Shown here in pieces: positions 24,728-34,395 of a stretch of DNA of 64,000 bases. The position numbers and the translations under genes are program-made. The DNA is from Roseateles_E cavernae. GTDB taxonomy: Bacteria; Pseudomonadota; Gammaproteobacteria; Burkholderiales; Burkholderiaceae_C. The notes under the pieces were generated by a model that was given only the letters and a program-made list of their open reading frames with translations, did not search any database and was not told the origin of the DNA. Every line of letters begins with the position of its first letter. Position 1 is the stretch's first letter. Location: positions 682,001-746,000 of the forward strand of contig NZ_JBDPLH010000002.1 of assembly GCF_040187885.1 (NCBI RefSeq). Direction: 5' to 3'.

Positions 24728-27276
24728 GGTGTCGCAGCAGTGTTCGTAGCAGTGCCCGAGGGCTCGGGGCGCGGGATGTCTACCGGGATGGTGAAGGCGA
24801 ACCGGCACCCCACAATAGCCGCACCATTGTATAAGTTCTCGGCCCTGATCCGGCCCTGGTGGGACTCGACGATGGACCGGCATAACCCTAGGCCTATGCC
24901 CAGTCCGTCGGCCTTGGTCGAGAAGAAGGCCTCGTACATGCGCTCGATCACCTCCTCGGGCAGGCCCGGGCCCATATCGGTGACGCTGAACTCGATATGG
25001 CCACCGAGCTCGGGCGTGTGTTTAGGGATCACTCTCAGTTCGATGTGGCGGCGCGACACCGGCAGGCCGGCGTTGTCGATCGCCTCGGCGGCGTTCTTCA
25101 ACAGATTCAGCACCACCTGCTCGATCAGGATCGGGTCCACCATCAGCGGCGGCAGACGCTGGGCCACATAGGTGTGGATCGCGACATTGCGGCGGCGCAG
25201 CTCGATGCCGGCCAGCTCGACCGCGTCCTCGATGATCTCGGGCGCGCTGGAGGCCTGGCGCTGCGGCTCGCTGCGCTTCACGAAGTTGCGGATGCGGTGA
25301 ATGATCTGGCCGGCGCGCTGGGCCTGCTTGGCGGTCTTCTCCAGCGCGGCCAGCAGATCGTCCTTCTGGATCGCGTCGTTGCGCACCCGCGAGACCATGC
25401 CGTTGCAGTAGTTGGTGATCGCGGTCAGCGGCTGGTTCAGCTCATGGGCGACGCTGGAGGCCATCTCGCCCATGGTCATCAGCCGGCTGGTCACCTGCGC
25501 CTTCTCGGCCTGCTGCGCCGACAGCATCTCGGCGTGGCGGCGCGCGGTGATGTCGGTGGCGATCAGCATCTGGGCCAGGCGGCCGTCGGTCCACTGCAGA
25601 TAGCGGGCGCGCACATCGAACCACATCTCCAAGGTGTCGATATAGACCTCGCGCGGGTCGGAGCCGACCTCGGTCAGCTGCTGGGCCGGCAGGCCGCCGT
25701 AGTCGTCGACCTCTTCGTCCGTTTCCGGTTCGGCCTCGCCGCGGCCCAGCTGGCTGCCGGCCAGCACCGCATGGCCCTTGGGGTCGGCGCCGAACCAGAG
25801 CCGGTAGCTGCGGTTGGCGAACAGCAGCTCGCCCTGCTGCACCGACAGCACCGAGACCGCCGCGTCCAGGCCTTCCAGCACCGTGGTGAAGCGCTCGTGC
25901 GAGGCGCTGAGCTGGTCGCGCACGCGCTTGGCCTCGGTGATATTGGTCATCGAGGTCATCCAGCCGCTTTGCTTGCCCTTGGGGTCGATCAGTGGCGAGA
26001 CATACATGCGGGCATCGAAGATGGTGCCGTCCTTGCGCATCACCTTGACCTCGGCGCCGCCCGAGGGGCTGCGGCCCTGGACTTCCTGCTGCAGCAGCCG
26101 CGAGTTCTCCTCGTAGCGGTCGGTGGGCCAGTAGGGGAAGGGCGGTTTGCGGCCGATCAGCTCGGCCTCGGAGAAGCCGGTCATCGCACAGAAGGCCGGG
26201 TTCACATAGGAGATGCGCGACTCCATGTCCATGGCCCGCATGCCGGTCAGCATGGAGTTCTCCATCGCGCGGCGGAAGTTGGTCTCGCTGGACAGCGCGG
26301 TCTGGATCTGCAGGCGCCGGCGCATATGCTTCCAGGTGCCCAGGAGCATCCACACGGTCAGCACCGACAGCGCGACCACCATCCAGAACAAGGTGTTGGA
26401 GATCAGACCGATCGAGGTGCGGTAGCCCTGGCCACGCAGGATCAGTCCGTTCAGCGCCGGCGCCAGCGGCACGTCATGCATGATGGAGGCGCGCTGCAGG
26501 CGCTGGCCCGGCATCGGTGTCACGGTGCTGCTGACGATCTGCTCGCGGCCGTCCAGCACCGCCACCGGATGGCGGGCCGCCACCTCGGACGGCACCGAGT
26601 AGCGCAGCAGCGCCTCGACCGAGTATTCGGCGATCAACACGCCCGAGAAGCCGCTGCGGTCGATCAAGGGCACCTGGACCTGGAACACGGTCAGGTTGTT
26701 GAAATCGTTGAAGGCCAGCGAATAGGTCGGCTGGCGCCTGTCCTTGGCGGCCTGGAAGGCCAGCTCGGGCGCGCTGGATCGCTCGGCCATCGGCATCGAC
26801 GGGTCGCGGCCGTCGTCGCCCATCAGGCTCTCGGCCTGGAAGCCGGCGGCGCTGACGCTGGCGCGGCGCTTGCGCTGGTTGTTCAGCCAGGTGACGTGGG
26901 TGATCTCGGGCCGGTCGCGGGCAAAGGCCGAGGCCTGGGCGGTGAATTCGTGGGCATCGACCGCGCGGGTGACGATCTCCCGGGCGATGCGCACCAGCTG
27001 TTCCTGGTTCTCGATCAGGCGCAGCCGGATCTGCTGCTGGGCGATTTCGGTGTCGCGCTTGACGGCCTCGGCCTCGCGCTCGATCTCCTCGTTACGCAGA
27101 TACCAGAAGGCCAGGATGATGGCCGCGAGGAAGAGCATCACCGAGATCAGCGGGCCCAGCGTGGCGAAGCGGTCCTGGCGCGACGGCGACTGGCGCCGCC
27201 ACCAGGTGGCGATCAGGCGCTGTAGCGGGAGAGTGGCGCGGCGCAGCGCGCCCTTGATGGCGAGGCGGGAAAGCAT
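24724..27276 (-). CDS. Membrane-bound PAS-domain sensor histidine kinase
   Basis: An 850-residue kinase: TM1 about 41-60, a periplasmic sensor of about 230 residues (61-292), TM2 about 293-313, PAS 1 about 330-450 (YVNPAFCAMTGFSEAELIGR), PAS 2 about 460-580, dimerisation/phosphoacceptor helix with H611 (SSVAHELNQPLTAI) and a HATPase_c domain (about 705-830: N-box LLKNAAEAID, G-boxes DMGPGLP and GLGIGLGLCRSIVE). The architecture resembles DctB/DctS-FixL-type sensors, whose periplasmic domain binds small organic acids. ATG 27276 gives a start 158 bases from the aceE start. A carboxylate such as pyruvate is a reasonable but unproven signal. Confidence 0.92.
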   Translation of the reverse strand: MLSRLAIKGALRRATLPLQRLIATWWRRQSPSRQDRFATLGPLISVMLFLAAIILAFWYLRNEEIEREAEAVKRDTEIAQQQIRLRLIENQEQLVRIAREIVTRAVDAHEFTAQASAFARDRPEITHVTWLNNQRKRRASVSAAGFQAESLMGDDGRDPSMPMAERSSAPELAFQAAKDRRQPTYSLAFNDFNNLTVFQVQVPLIDRSGFSGVLIAEYSVEALLRYSVPSEVAARHPVAVLDGREQIVSSTVTPMPGQRLQRASIMHDVPLAPALNGLILRGQGYRTSIGLISNTLFWMVVALSVLTVWMLLGTWKHMRRRLQIQTALSSETNFRRAMENSMLTGMRAMDMESRISYVNPAFCAMTGFSEAELIGRKPPFPYWPTDRYEENSRLLQQEVQGRSPSGGAEVKVMRKDGTIFDARMYVSPLIDPKGKQSGWMTSMTNITEAKRVRDQLSASHERFTTVLEGLDAAVSVLSVQQGELLFANRSYRLWFGADPKGHAVLAGSQLGRGEAEPETDEEVDDYGGLPAQQLTEVGSDPREVYIDTLEMWFDVRARYLQWTDGRLAQMLIATDITARRHAEMLSAQQAEKAQVTSRLMTMGEMASSVAHELNQPLTAITNYCNGMVSRVRNDAIQKDDLLAALEKTAKQAQRAGQIIHRIRNFVKRSEPQRQASSAPEIIEDAVELAGIELRRRNVAIHTYVAQRLPPLMVDPILIEQVVLNLLKNAAEAIDNAGLPVSRRHIELRVIPKHTPELGGHIEFSVTDMGPGLPEEVIERMYEAFFSTKADGLGIGLGLCRSIVESHQGRIRAENLYNGAAIVGCRFAFTIPVDIPRPEPSGTATNTAATP

Positions 27277-27361
27277 GGCCCGATTATCCCGGCGCCAGCC
27301 AGGCCCCAGCCTCGGCGCATTCCCTGTTGTTTCATTATGCGGAATGCACTCGCGCAATTTG

Positions 27362-27389
27362 GGAGTGTTGCGAACTTGTGCGACACTCC
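27362..27389. promoter_or_regulatory. Inverted repeat in the divergent kinase / aceE control region
   Basis: GGAGTGT (27362-27368) and ACACTCC (27383-27389) form a 7-base dyad with a 14-base spacer that itself contains the direct repeat TGCGA. It lies 45 bases ahead of aceE and 86 bases ahead of the kinase gene, a suitable site for a shared regulator. Confidence 0.4.
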
Positions 27390-27434
27390 GCGCGAAACGC
27401 TTTTAGAGTCAGCCCTCAATAAAAGGAGACAAGC

Positions 27435-30146
27435 ATGTCTGCGCAGCCGCAATCTTTTCTTGGCGCCGCCGCCAACGACACCGATGCCCAGGAAACCAAG
27501 GAGTGGTTGGACGCCCTGTCCGCCGTGATTGGCGAAGAGGGCGGTGAGCGCGCGCATTTCCTGCTTGAGACCCTGATCGGCCATGCCCGTCAGGCCGGCA
27601 TCGATGTGCCGTTCTCGGCCAACACCGCCTATGTCAACACCATCCCGGTGGAGCAGCAGGCCCATTGCCAGGGCAATATCGCGATCGAGAAGCGCCTGCG
27701 CGCCTTCATGCGCTGGAACGCGATGGCCATGGTGGTGCGGGCCAACCGCCTGAACCCGGAAGACGGCGGCGATCTGGGCGGTCATATCGGCTCCTTCGCT
27801 TCGGTGGCCAGCATGTTCGGCGCCGGCTTCAACCATTTCTGGCACGCCGAGAGCGAGGGCCACGGCGGCGACCTGCTCTATATCCAGGGCCATAGCGCGC
27901 CCGGCATCTACGCCCGTGCCTATCTGGAGGGCCGCCTGACCGAGGCCCAGCTCGACAGCTTCCGCCAGGAGGTGGACGGCAAGGGTCTGTCCAGCTATCC
28001 GCATCCCAAGCTCATGCCCGAGTTCTGGCAGTTCCCGACCGTCTCGATGGGCCTGGGCCCGCTGATGGCGATCTACCAGGCGCGTTTCCTGAAGTATCTG
28101 CATGCCCGCGGCATTGCCGACACCGCCAATCGCAAGGTCTGGGTGTTCTGCGGCGACGGCGAGATGGACGAGCCCGAGTCGCTGGGTGCGATCGGCCTGG
28201 CCGCCCGCGAGAACCTCGACAACCTGGTCTTTGTCGTCAACTGCAATCTGCAGCGCCTGGACGGCCCGGTGCGCGGCAATGGCAAGATCGTGCAGGAGCT
28301 GGAGAGCGAATTCCGCGGCAGCGGCTGGAATGTGATCAAGCTGCTGTGGGGCAATGGCTGGGACGCCCTGCTGGCGCGCGACAAGAGCGGCAAGCTCAAG
28401 CAACTGATGATGGAGACGCTGGACGGCGACTACCAGGCCATGAAGGCCAATGACGGCGCTTTCGTGCGCAAGAACTTCTTCGGCAAGTATCCGGAGACGG
28501 CGAAGCTGGTCGAGCACATGAGCGACGAGGAGGTGTTCGAGTTGCGCCGCGGCGGCCACCAGCCCGAGAAGGTCTATGCGGCCTTCCATGCTGCCCATCA
28601 CAACACCACGGGCCAGCCCACCGTGCTGCTGGTCAAGACCGTCAAGGGCTATGGCATGGGCAAGGCCGGTGAGGGCAAGAACACCGTGCACCAGACCAAG
28701 AAGCTGTCGGACGAGGACATCAAGTACATCCGCGACCGCTTCAACATCCCCATCCCCGACAGCGAGCTGCCCAAGCTGCCCTACTACAAGCCGGCCGAGG
28801 ACACGCCGGAGATGCGCTATCTGCACGAGCGCCGCCAGGCCCTGGGCGGCTATCTGCCGCAGCGCCGCGTCAAGGCCGAGGAGAGCTTTACCGTGCCGCC
28901 GCTGGACACCTTCAAGGCGGTGCTGGAGCCGACGGCCGAGGGCCGTGAGATCTCGACCACGCAGGCCTATGTGCGTTTCCTGACCCAGCTGCTGCGCGAC
29001 CCGGCGCTGGGCCCGCGCACCGTGCCCATCCTGGTCGACGAGGCGCGCACATTCGGCATGGAAGGCCTGTTCCGCCAGATCGGCATCTACAACCCCAAGG
29101 GTCAGCTCTACACCCCGGTCGACAAGGACCAGGTGATGTACTACCGCGAGGACAAGGCCGGCCAGATCCTGCAGGAGGGCATCAACGAAGCCGGTGGCAT
29201 GGCCAGCTGGATCGCTGCGGCAACGTCGTACTCGACGAACAACCGCGTGATGATTCCGTTCTATGTCTACTACTCGATGTTCGGCTTCCAGCGCATCGGC
29301 GACCTGGCCTGGGCCGCCGGCGATATGCAGGCGCGCGGCTTCCTGCTCGGCGGCACCTCGGGCCGCACCACGCTGAACGGCGAAGGCCTGCAGCACGAGG
29401 ACGGCCACAGCCACATCCTGGCCGGCACGATCCCGAACTGCATCAGCTACGACCCGACTTTCGCCCACGAAGTGGCGGTGATCCTGCACAGCGGCCTCAA
29501 GCGCATGGTCGAGCAGCAGGAGAACGTCTACTTCTACATCACGCTGCTCAACGAGAACTACCCGATGCCGGGTCTGCATGCTGGTACCGAGGAGCAGATC
29601 CTGAAGGGCATGTATCTGCTGGACCAGGCCGGCGACACGGGCAAGCCGGTCGTCAACCTGCTAGGCTCCGGCACCATCTTGCGTGAGAGCCAGGCCGCCA
29701 AGAGGCTGCTGGAAGCCGACTGGGGCGTCAGCGCCCATGTCTGGAGCTGCCCGAGCTTCAACGAGCTGACTCGTGACGGCCAGGACGCCGAGCGCTGGAA
29801 CCTGCTGCACCCGACCGAGGCACCGCGTGTCTCCTTCGTCGCCCAGCAGCTGGCCAAGACCAGCGGCCCGGTGATCGCGTCGACCGACTATATGAAGAAC
29901 TACGCCGAGCAGATCCGCGCCTTCATTCCGGCCGGTCGCAGCTACAAGGTGCTGGGCACCGACGGTTTCGGCCGCTCGGATTTCCGCTACAAGCTGCGCG
30001 AGCATTTCGAGATCAACCGCCACTACATCGTCGTGGCGGCGCTCAAGTCGCTGGCCGACGAAGGCAAGCTGCCGCTGGCCAAGGTGGCCGAGGCGATTGC
30101 GAAGTACGGCATCAAGGCCGACAAGATCAACCCCCTGTACGCTTGA
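27435..30146 (+). CDS. aceE: Pyruvate dehydrogenase E1 component, homodimeric type
   Basis: A 903-residue thiamine-diphosphate enzyme that decarboxylates pyruvate and reductively acetylates the lipoyl groups of AceF. The ThDP/Mg motif starts with GDGEMDEPESLGAI and ends with NLVFVVNCNLQRLDG. The N-terminal segment typical of homodimeric E1 (WLDALSAVIGEEGGERAHFL) and the HSHILAGTIPN loop are present. An AAAAGGAGACAAGC leader decides the start. It is the first gene of aceE-aceF-lpdA, 25 bases from aceF. It is preceded by a divergent two-component system and an inverted repeat. Confidence 0.98.
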   Translation: MSAQPQSFLGAAANDTDAQETKEWLDALSAVIGEEGGERAHFLLETLIGHARQAGIDVPFSANTAYVNTIPVEQQAHCQGNIAIEKRLRAFMRWNAMAMVVRANRLNPEDGGDLGGHIGSFASVASMFGAGFNHFWHAESEGHGGDLLYIQGHSAPGIYARAYLEGRLTEAQLDSFRQEVDGKGLSSYPHPKLMPEFWQFPTVSMGLGPLMAIYQARFLKYLHARGIADTANRKVWVFCGDGEMDEPESLGAIGLAARENLDNLVFVVNCNLQRLDGPVRGNGKIVQELESEFRGSGWNVIKLLWGNGWDALLARDKSGKLKQLMMETLDGDYQAMKANDGAFVRKNFFGKYPETAKLVEHMSDEEVFELRRGGHQPEKVYAAFHAAHHNTTGQPTVLLVKTVKGYGMGKAGEGKNTVHQTKKLSDEDIKYIRDRFNIPIPDSELPKLPYYKPAEDTPEMRYLHERRQALGGYLPQRRVKAEESFTVPPLDTFKAVLEPTAEGREISTTQAYVRFLTQLLRDPALGPRTVPILVDEARTFGMEGLFRQIGIYNPKGQLYTPVDKDQVMYYREDKAGQILQEGINEAGGMASWIAAATSYSTNNRVMIPFYVYYSMFGFQRIGDLAWAAGDMQARGFLLGGTSGRTTLNGEGLQHEDGHSHILAGTIPNCISYDPTFAHEVAVILHSGLKRMVEQQENVYFYITLLNENYPMPGLHAGTEEQILKGMYLLDQAGDTGKPVVNLLGSGTILRESQAAKRLLEADWGVSAHVWSCPSFNELTRDGQDAERWNLLHPTEAPRVSFVAQQLAKTSGPVIASTDYMKNYAEQIRAFIPAGRSYKVLGTDGFGRSDFRYKLREHFEINRHYIVVAALKSLADEGKLPLAKVAEAIAKYGIKADKINPLYA

Positions 30147-30171
30147 TTCAGCGGCCTCGCGGAGACAACAC

Positions 30172-31815
30172 ATGGCATTGGTAGAAGTCAAGGTCCCGGA
30201 CATCGGGGACGTCAAGGACGTGGCGGTCATCGAGCTGCTGGTCAAGGTGGGCGACACGGTCAAGGCCGAGCAGAGCCTGATCACCGTCGAGAGCGACAAG
30301 GCCTCGATGGAGATCCCCAGCTCGGGCGCCGGCGTCGTCAAGGAGATCAAGGTCAAGATCGGTGACACGGTCAACGAGGGCAGCGTTGTGCTGCTGCTGG
30401 AAGCCGAGGGCGCGGCTGCGCCGGCCCCGGCACCGGCAGCCACCGCGGCGCCCGCTCCAGCGGCTGCTGCGCCGGCACCCGCTGCCGCGCCGGCCGCCAG
30501 CGGCACGGTCGAAGTGGTCGTGCCCGACATCGGCGACTTCGACGAAGTGGCCGTGATCGAGGTGATGGTCAAGGCCGGCGATACCGTCAAGGTCGAGCAG
30601 AGCCTGATCACGGTCGAGAGCGACAAGGCCTCGATGGAGATCCCGTCCTCGCACGCCGGCGTGATCAAGGACCTGAAGGTCAAGGTCGGTGACAAGGTGG
30701 CCAAGGGCACGCTGCTGGCGTTGCTGGAGGTGAAGGGCGCTGCCCCGGCACCGGCCGCTGCGACACCGGCTGCGGCACCTGCACCGGCTGCCGCACCCGC
30801 ACCGGCACCGGCTGTTGCCGCTGCCGCGCCAGCGGCTGCGGCTGCCTTGCCCGCCCATGAGCCGAGCTCCCCCAGCGGCAAGCTGCCGCATGCCTCGCCC
30901 AGCATCCGCAAGCTGGCACGCGAGCTGGGTGTGCCGCTGGCCGAGGTCAAGGGCTCGGGCGCCAAGGGCCGCATCACCGAGTCCGATGTGCAGGGCTTCG
31001 TCAAGGCCGTGATGGCCGGCAGCGTTCAGACCGCCGCGCAGAAGGCCGCCGCCCCGGCCGCTGCCGCCGGTGGCGCTCTCCCGGGCCTGCTGCCCTGGCC
31101 CAAGGTCGACTTCGAGAAGTTCGGCCCGGTCGAGCGCAAGGAGCTGTCGCGCATCAAGAAGATCAGCGGCGCCAATCTGCATCGCAACTGGGTTGTGATT
31201 CCGCATGTGACGAATCACGATGATGCGGACATCACCGAGCTGGAAGCCTTCCGCGTCGCGACCAATAAGGAAAACGAGAAGTCGGGCATCAAGGTCACGA
31301 TGCTGGCCTTCATGATCAAGGCGGCCGTCGCGGCGCTGAAGAAATTCCCCGAGTTCAACAGCTCGCTGGACGGTGACGGCACCCTGGTGCTGAAGAACTA
31401 CTTCCATATCGGCTTCGCGGCCGACACGCCCAACGGCCTGGTCGTACCCGTCATCAAGGACGCGGACAAGAAGGGCATCTTCCAGATCAGCCAGGAAATG
31501 GGCGAGCTGGCCAAGAAGGCACGCGACGGCAAGCTGGGGCCTGCCGACATGAGCGGGGGCTGCTTCTCGATCTCGTCGCTGGGCGGCATCGGTGGCAAGT
31601 ACTTCACCCCCATCATCAACGCCCCCGAAGTCGCCATCATGGGCGTCTGCAAGAGCAGCATCGAACCGATCTGGGACGGCAAGGCCTTCCAGCCGCGCCT
31701 GATCTTGCCGCTGAGCCTGAGCTGGGACCACCGCGTGATCGACGGCGCGGCTGCGGCCCGCTTCAATGTCTATTTCGCGTCCTTGCTGGCGGACTTCCGC
31801 CGCATTGCACTCTGA
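30172..31815 (+). CDS. aceF: Dihydrolipoamide acetyltransferase, E2 of pyruvate dehydrogenase
   Basis: A 547-residue E2 core protein. It has two lipoyl domains with lipoylation sites K43 and K152 (both ESDKASMEIPS), joined by flexible Ala-Pro linkers (about 80-110 and 190-230). The E1/E3-binding domain is at about 240-280 (ASPSIRKLARELGVPLAEVK). The acetyltransferase catalytic domain (about 310-547) ends with the active-site DHRVIDGA (H520, D524). E. coli AceF has three lipoyl domains; two here plus one on LpdA is the usual Burkholderiales arrangement. A GGAGACAA leader precedes ATG 30172. Confidence 0.97.
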   Translation: MALVEVKVPDIGDVKDVAVIELLVKVGDTVKAEQSLITVESDKASMEIPSSGAGVVKEIKVKIGDTVNEGSVVLLLEAEGAAAPAPAPAATAAPAPAAAAPAPAAAPAASGTVEVVVPDIGDFDEVAVIEVMVKAGDTVKVEQSLITVESDKASMEIPSSHAGVIKDLKVKVGDKVAKGTLLALLEVKGAAPAPAAATPAAAPAPAAAPAPAPAVAAAAPAAAAALPAHEPSSPSGKLPHASPSIRKLARELGVPLAEVKGSGAKGRITESDVQGFVKAVMAGSVQTAAQKAAAPAAAAGGALPGLLPWPKVDFEKFGPVERKELSRIKKISGANLHRNWVVIPHVTNHDDADITELEAFRVATNKENEKSGIKVTMLAFMIKAAVAALKKFPEFNSSLDGDGTLVLKNYFHIGFAADTPNGLVVPVIKDADKKGIFQISQEMGELAKKARDGKLGPADMSGGCFSISSLGGIGGKYFTPIINAPEVAIMGVCKSSIEPIWDGKAFQPRLILPLSLSWDHRVIDGAAAARFNVYFASLLADFRRIAL

Positions 31816-31831
31816 AACGGGAGCGAAAAAC

Positions 31832-33622
31832 ATGGCATTGATTGAAGTGAAGGTCCCGGACATCGGCGACTCCAAGGATGTGGCTGTGATCGAGGTGATG
31901 GTCAAGGCCGGCGACACCATCAAGGTCGAGCAGAGCCTGATCACCGTCGAGAGCGACAAGGCTTCGATGGAGATCCCCTCGACCCATGCGGGCGTCATCA
32001 AGGAGATGAAGCTCAAGATCGGCGACGTGGTCAATACCGGCACGCTGGTGCTGATGCTGGAGTCGGATGCAGCGGCTGCGCCAGCGCCCGCACCTGCGGC
32101 TGCTCCGGCAGCAGCGCCTGCTGCACCCGTCACGGCGCCGACGGCTGCCAGCTTTGCGGGCAGTGCCGACGGCGAGTACGACGTGATCGTGCTGGGCGGC
32201 GGCCCTGGTGGCTATTCGGCCGCCTTCCGCGCCGCCGACCTGGGTCTGAAAGTCGCCCTGGTCGAGCGCTACACCACACTCGGTGGTGTGTGCCTGAACG
32301 TGGGCTGCATTCCGTCCAAGGCCCTGCTGCACGTCGCGGCCGTGATGGACGAGGTGAAGCACTTCGCCGATCTGGGCGTGACCTTCAGCGAACCCACCGT
32401 CGAGCTGCCCAAGCTGCTCAAGCACAAGCAGAAGGTCATCGGCAAGCTGACCGGTGGTCTGGCCATGATGGCCAAGATGCGCAAGGTCACGGTGGTGCGT
32501 GGCTACGGCTCGCTGCTGGATGCGAATCACCTGAGCGTCGAAGAGACGGCGGGCGAGGGCCAGGAGAAGACCGGCAAGACCCAGACGCTGAAGTTCAAGC
32601 GCATCATCCTGGCGGCCGGTTCTCAGGCCGTGCGCCTGCCCTTCATGCCCAACGATCCGCGCGTCATCGATTCGACCGGCGCGCTGGAGCTGAACACGGC
32701 GCCCAAGCGCATGCTGATCGTCGGTGGCGGCATCATCGGCCTGGAGATGGGCACGGTCTACTCGACCCTGGGCGCACGGCTGGATGTGGTCGAAATGCTG
32801 CCCACGCTGATGACCGGCGCCGATCGCGATCTGGTCAAGGTCTGGCAGAAGATGAACGCGCCGCGCTTCGACCACATCATGCTCAACACCAAGACGGTGG
32901 CCGCGGAAGCGACGCCCGAGGGCATCAAGGTCACGTTCGAGGGCGAGGGCGCACCGAAGGAGCCGCAGGTCTATGACCTGGTGCTGCAGGCCGTGGGCCG
33001 CACGCCCAACGGCAAGAAGATCGCCGCCGACAGGGCCGGCGTCATCGTCAGCGACCGCGGCTTCATCCCGGTCGATGTGCAGATGCGCACCAATGTCGCC
33101 AACATCTTCGCGATCGGCGATCTGGTGGGCCAGCCGATGCTGGCGCACAAGGCCGTGCACGAGGGCCATGTGGCAGCTGAGGTGATTGCCGGCGAGTTGC
33201 TGGGCGACGAGAAGCTGGCCAAGGCCCAGTTCGATGCGCGCGTGATCCCGAGCGTTGCTTACACCGATCCGGAAGTGGCCTGGGTCGGCATCACCGAGGA
33301 CGAGGCCAAGGCCAAGGGCATCAAGGTCAAGAAGGGCCTGCTGCCCTGGTCGGCCTCCGGTCGCGCCATCGCCAACGGCCGCGACGAGGGCTTCACCAAG
33401 CTGCTGTTCGACGAAGAGTCGCACCGCATCATCGGCGGCGGCATCGTCGGCACCCACGCCGGCGACATGATCGGCGAGATCGCCCTGGCCATCGAGATGG
33501 GCGCCGATGCGGTGGACATCGGCAAGACCATCCACCCGCATCCCACGCTGGGCGAGAGCATAGGCCTGGCGGCGGAAGTGGCGCACGGCTCCTGCACGGA
33601 TGTGCCGCCGGCGCGGCGCTGA
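31832..33622 (+). CDS. lpdA: Dihydrolipoamide dehydrogenase (E3) with N-terminal lipoyl domain
   Basis: A 596-residue flavoprotein that reoxidises dihydrolipoamide with NAD. Residues 1-80 are an extra lipoyl domain (K43 in ESDKASMEIPS), followed by an Ala-Pro linker (81-105). The E3 enzyme follows: FAD-binding GGGPGGYSA (122-130), redox disulfide C154/C159 (GGVCLNVGCIPSK), NAD-binding GGGIIGLEMG, the second FAD site IFAIGDLVG and the active-site H570/E575 (HPHPTLGES). The gene lies 16 bases after aceF and closes the operon with a strong terminator 20 bases downstream. Confidence 0.97.
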   Translation: MALIEVKVPDIGDSKDVAVIEVMVKAGDTIKVEQSLITVESDKASMEIPSTHAGVIKEMKLKIGDVVNTGTLVLMLESDAAAAPAPAPAAAPAAAPAAPVTAPTAASFAGSADGEYDVIVLGGGPGGYSAAFRAADLGLKVALVERYTTLGGVCLNVGCIPSKALLHVAAVMDEVKHFADLGVTFSEPTVELPKLLKHKQKVIGKLTGGLAMMAKMRKVTVVRGYGSLLDANHLSVEETAGEGQEKTGKTQTLKFKRIILAAGSQAVRLPFMPNDPRVIDSTGALELNTAPKRMLIVGGGIIGLEMGTVYSTLGARLDVVEMLPTLMTGADRDLVKVWQKMNAPRFDHIMLNTKTVAAEATPEGIKVTFEGEGAPKEPQVYDLVLQAVGRTPNGKKIAADRAGVIVSDRGFIPVDVQMRTNVANIFAIGDLVGQPMLAHKAVHEGHVAAEVIAGELLGDEKLAKAQFDARVIPSVAYTDPEVAWVGITEDEAKAKGIKVKKGLLPWSASGRAIANGRDEGFTKLLFDEESHRIIGGGIVGTHAGDMIGEIALAIEMGADAVDIGKTIHPHPTLGESIGLAAEVAHGSCTDVPPARR

Positions 33623-33640
33623 GTTCATCCGCCTCGTCAG

Positions 33641-33666
33641 AAGGGCCGGCATTGCCGGCCTTTTTT
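33641..33666 (+). terminator. Rho-independent terminator of the pyruvate dehydrogenase operon
   Basis: A 7-base GC stem (GGCCGGC 33644-33650, GCCGGCC 33654-33660) with loop ATT is followed by six T residues. The outer A-A of the 5' side can extend pairing into the T-run, which would allow function in both directions for the convergent gene at 33671. Confidence 0.9.
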
Positions 33667-33670
33667 CTTG

Positions 33671-34306
33671 TCAGCCTTGCGCGGCAAGGAGTCGCTCATG
33701 CCTGCGCATCGCCTCGGCCAGCTCGAACTGCCCGTAGCGCGCAAGTGCCGCGTGAGTGTCCGCCAATGCATCGCTCGAATCGCCCTGGCCGAGCTTGAAC
33801 TGCGCGCGAGCCTCGATCACGCGCGCACGAAAGGGCACGATGTATTGCGCGAGCTGCTCGCGCCGCGGGCCCATCTCGGCGCTGCGCCAGGGGTTCGGGT
33901 AGGGTGCCTCGACATGCTCGATCAGCGTGTCGAGCGCGAACAGCGTTTCCTCGGGCGTGTCGATGAGGGCCACATCGAGCTCGAACTGCACGAACTCGTA
34001 GTTCCAGGTCGGCGCGTAGCGGCGGTTGCGCAGCCAGCTGCTGGCGATATAGCCCTGTGCGCCGGTGAAGGTCGCCAGCGCTCTCGGATTGCGCTTGAGC
34101 ATCTCGTGCTGCGGGTTGCGACGGGCGAGATGTCCGATGAAGACACGGCTGCCGTCCGCATCGCGCTGCAGTATCAGCGGCAGAGGCGTCGCGAGCATGC
34201 GGCCCGCGTCGCTGCTGACCAGGGTGGCCAGCGGATGGGCGGCGACCAGGCGCTCGATCTCGCTGTCGGCGGCAGGTTGGAAGGGCAGGCTTTCGTACAT
34301 CGACAT
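33671..34306 (-). CDS. FMN-binding negative transcriptional regulator, PaiB family
   Basis: A 211-residue protein of the split-barrel flavin-binding fold. Typical PaiB features are the N-terminal MYESLPFQPAADSEIERLVA, HPLATLVSS, the conserved HLARRNPQ and GYIASSWLRNR...APTWNYEFVQ blocks, and a short basic C-terminal tail. Family members bind FMN and repress sporulation or protease genes in Bacillus; the role in proteobacteria is unknown. Divergent from a LysR gene with 89 bases between them. ATG 34306 is used; ATG 34300 is equally possible. Confidence 0.8.
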   Translation of the reverse strand: MSMYESLPFQPAADSEIERLVAAHPLATLVSSDAGRMLATPLPLILQRDADGSRVFIGHLARRNPQHEMLKRNPRALATFTGAQGYIASSWLRNRRYAPTWNYEFVQFELDVALIDTPEETLFALDTLIEHVEAPYPNPWRSAEMGPRREQLAQYIVPFRARVIEARAQFKLGQGDSSDALADTHAALARYGQFELAEAMRRHERLLAAQG

Positions 34307-34372
34307 GGGGATTCGGTGCTGCGGTTGCGATGCTCGCAGTCTAGAAACGCAAGACCTGGCGCAGATCGGCAG

Positions 34373-34395
34373 ATTTGAACGCTAGCATTGCAAAT
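34373..34395. promoter_or_regulatory. ATTTG-N13-CAAAT inverted repeat immediately upstream of the LysR gene
   Basis: The dyad ends one base before the ATG at 34396, with a palindromic GCTAGC at its centre, inside the divergent PaiB/LysR control region. It could be an autoregulatory LTTR site; the T-N11-A pattern is present but not centred. Confidence 0.3.
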
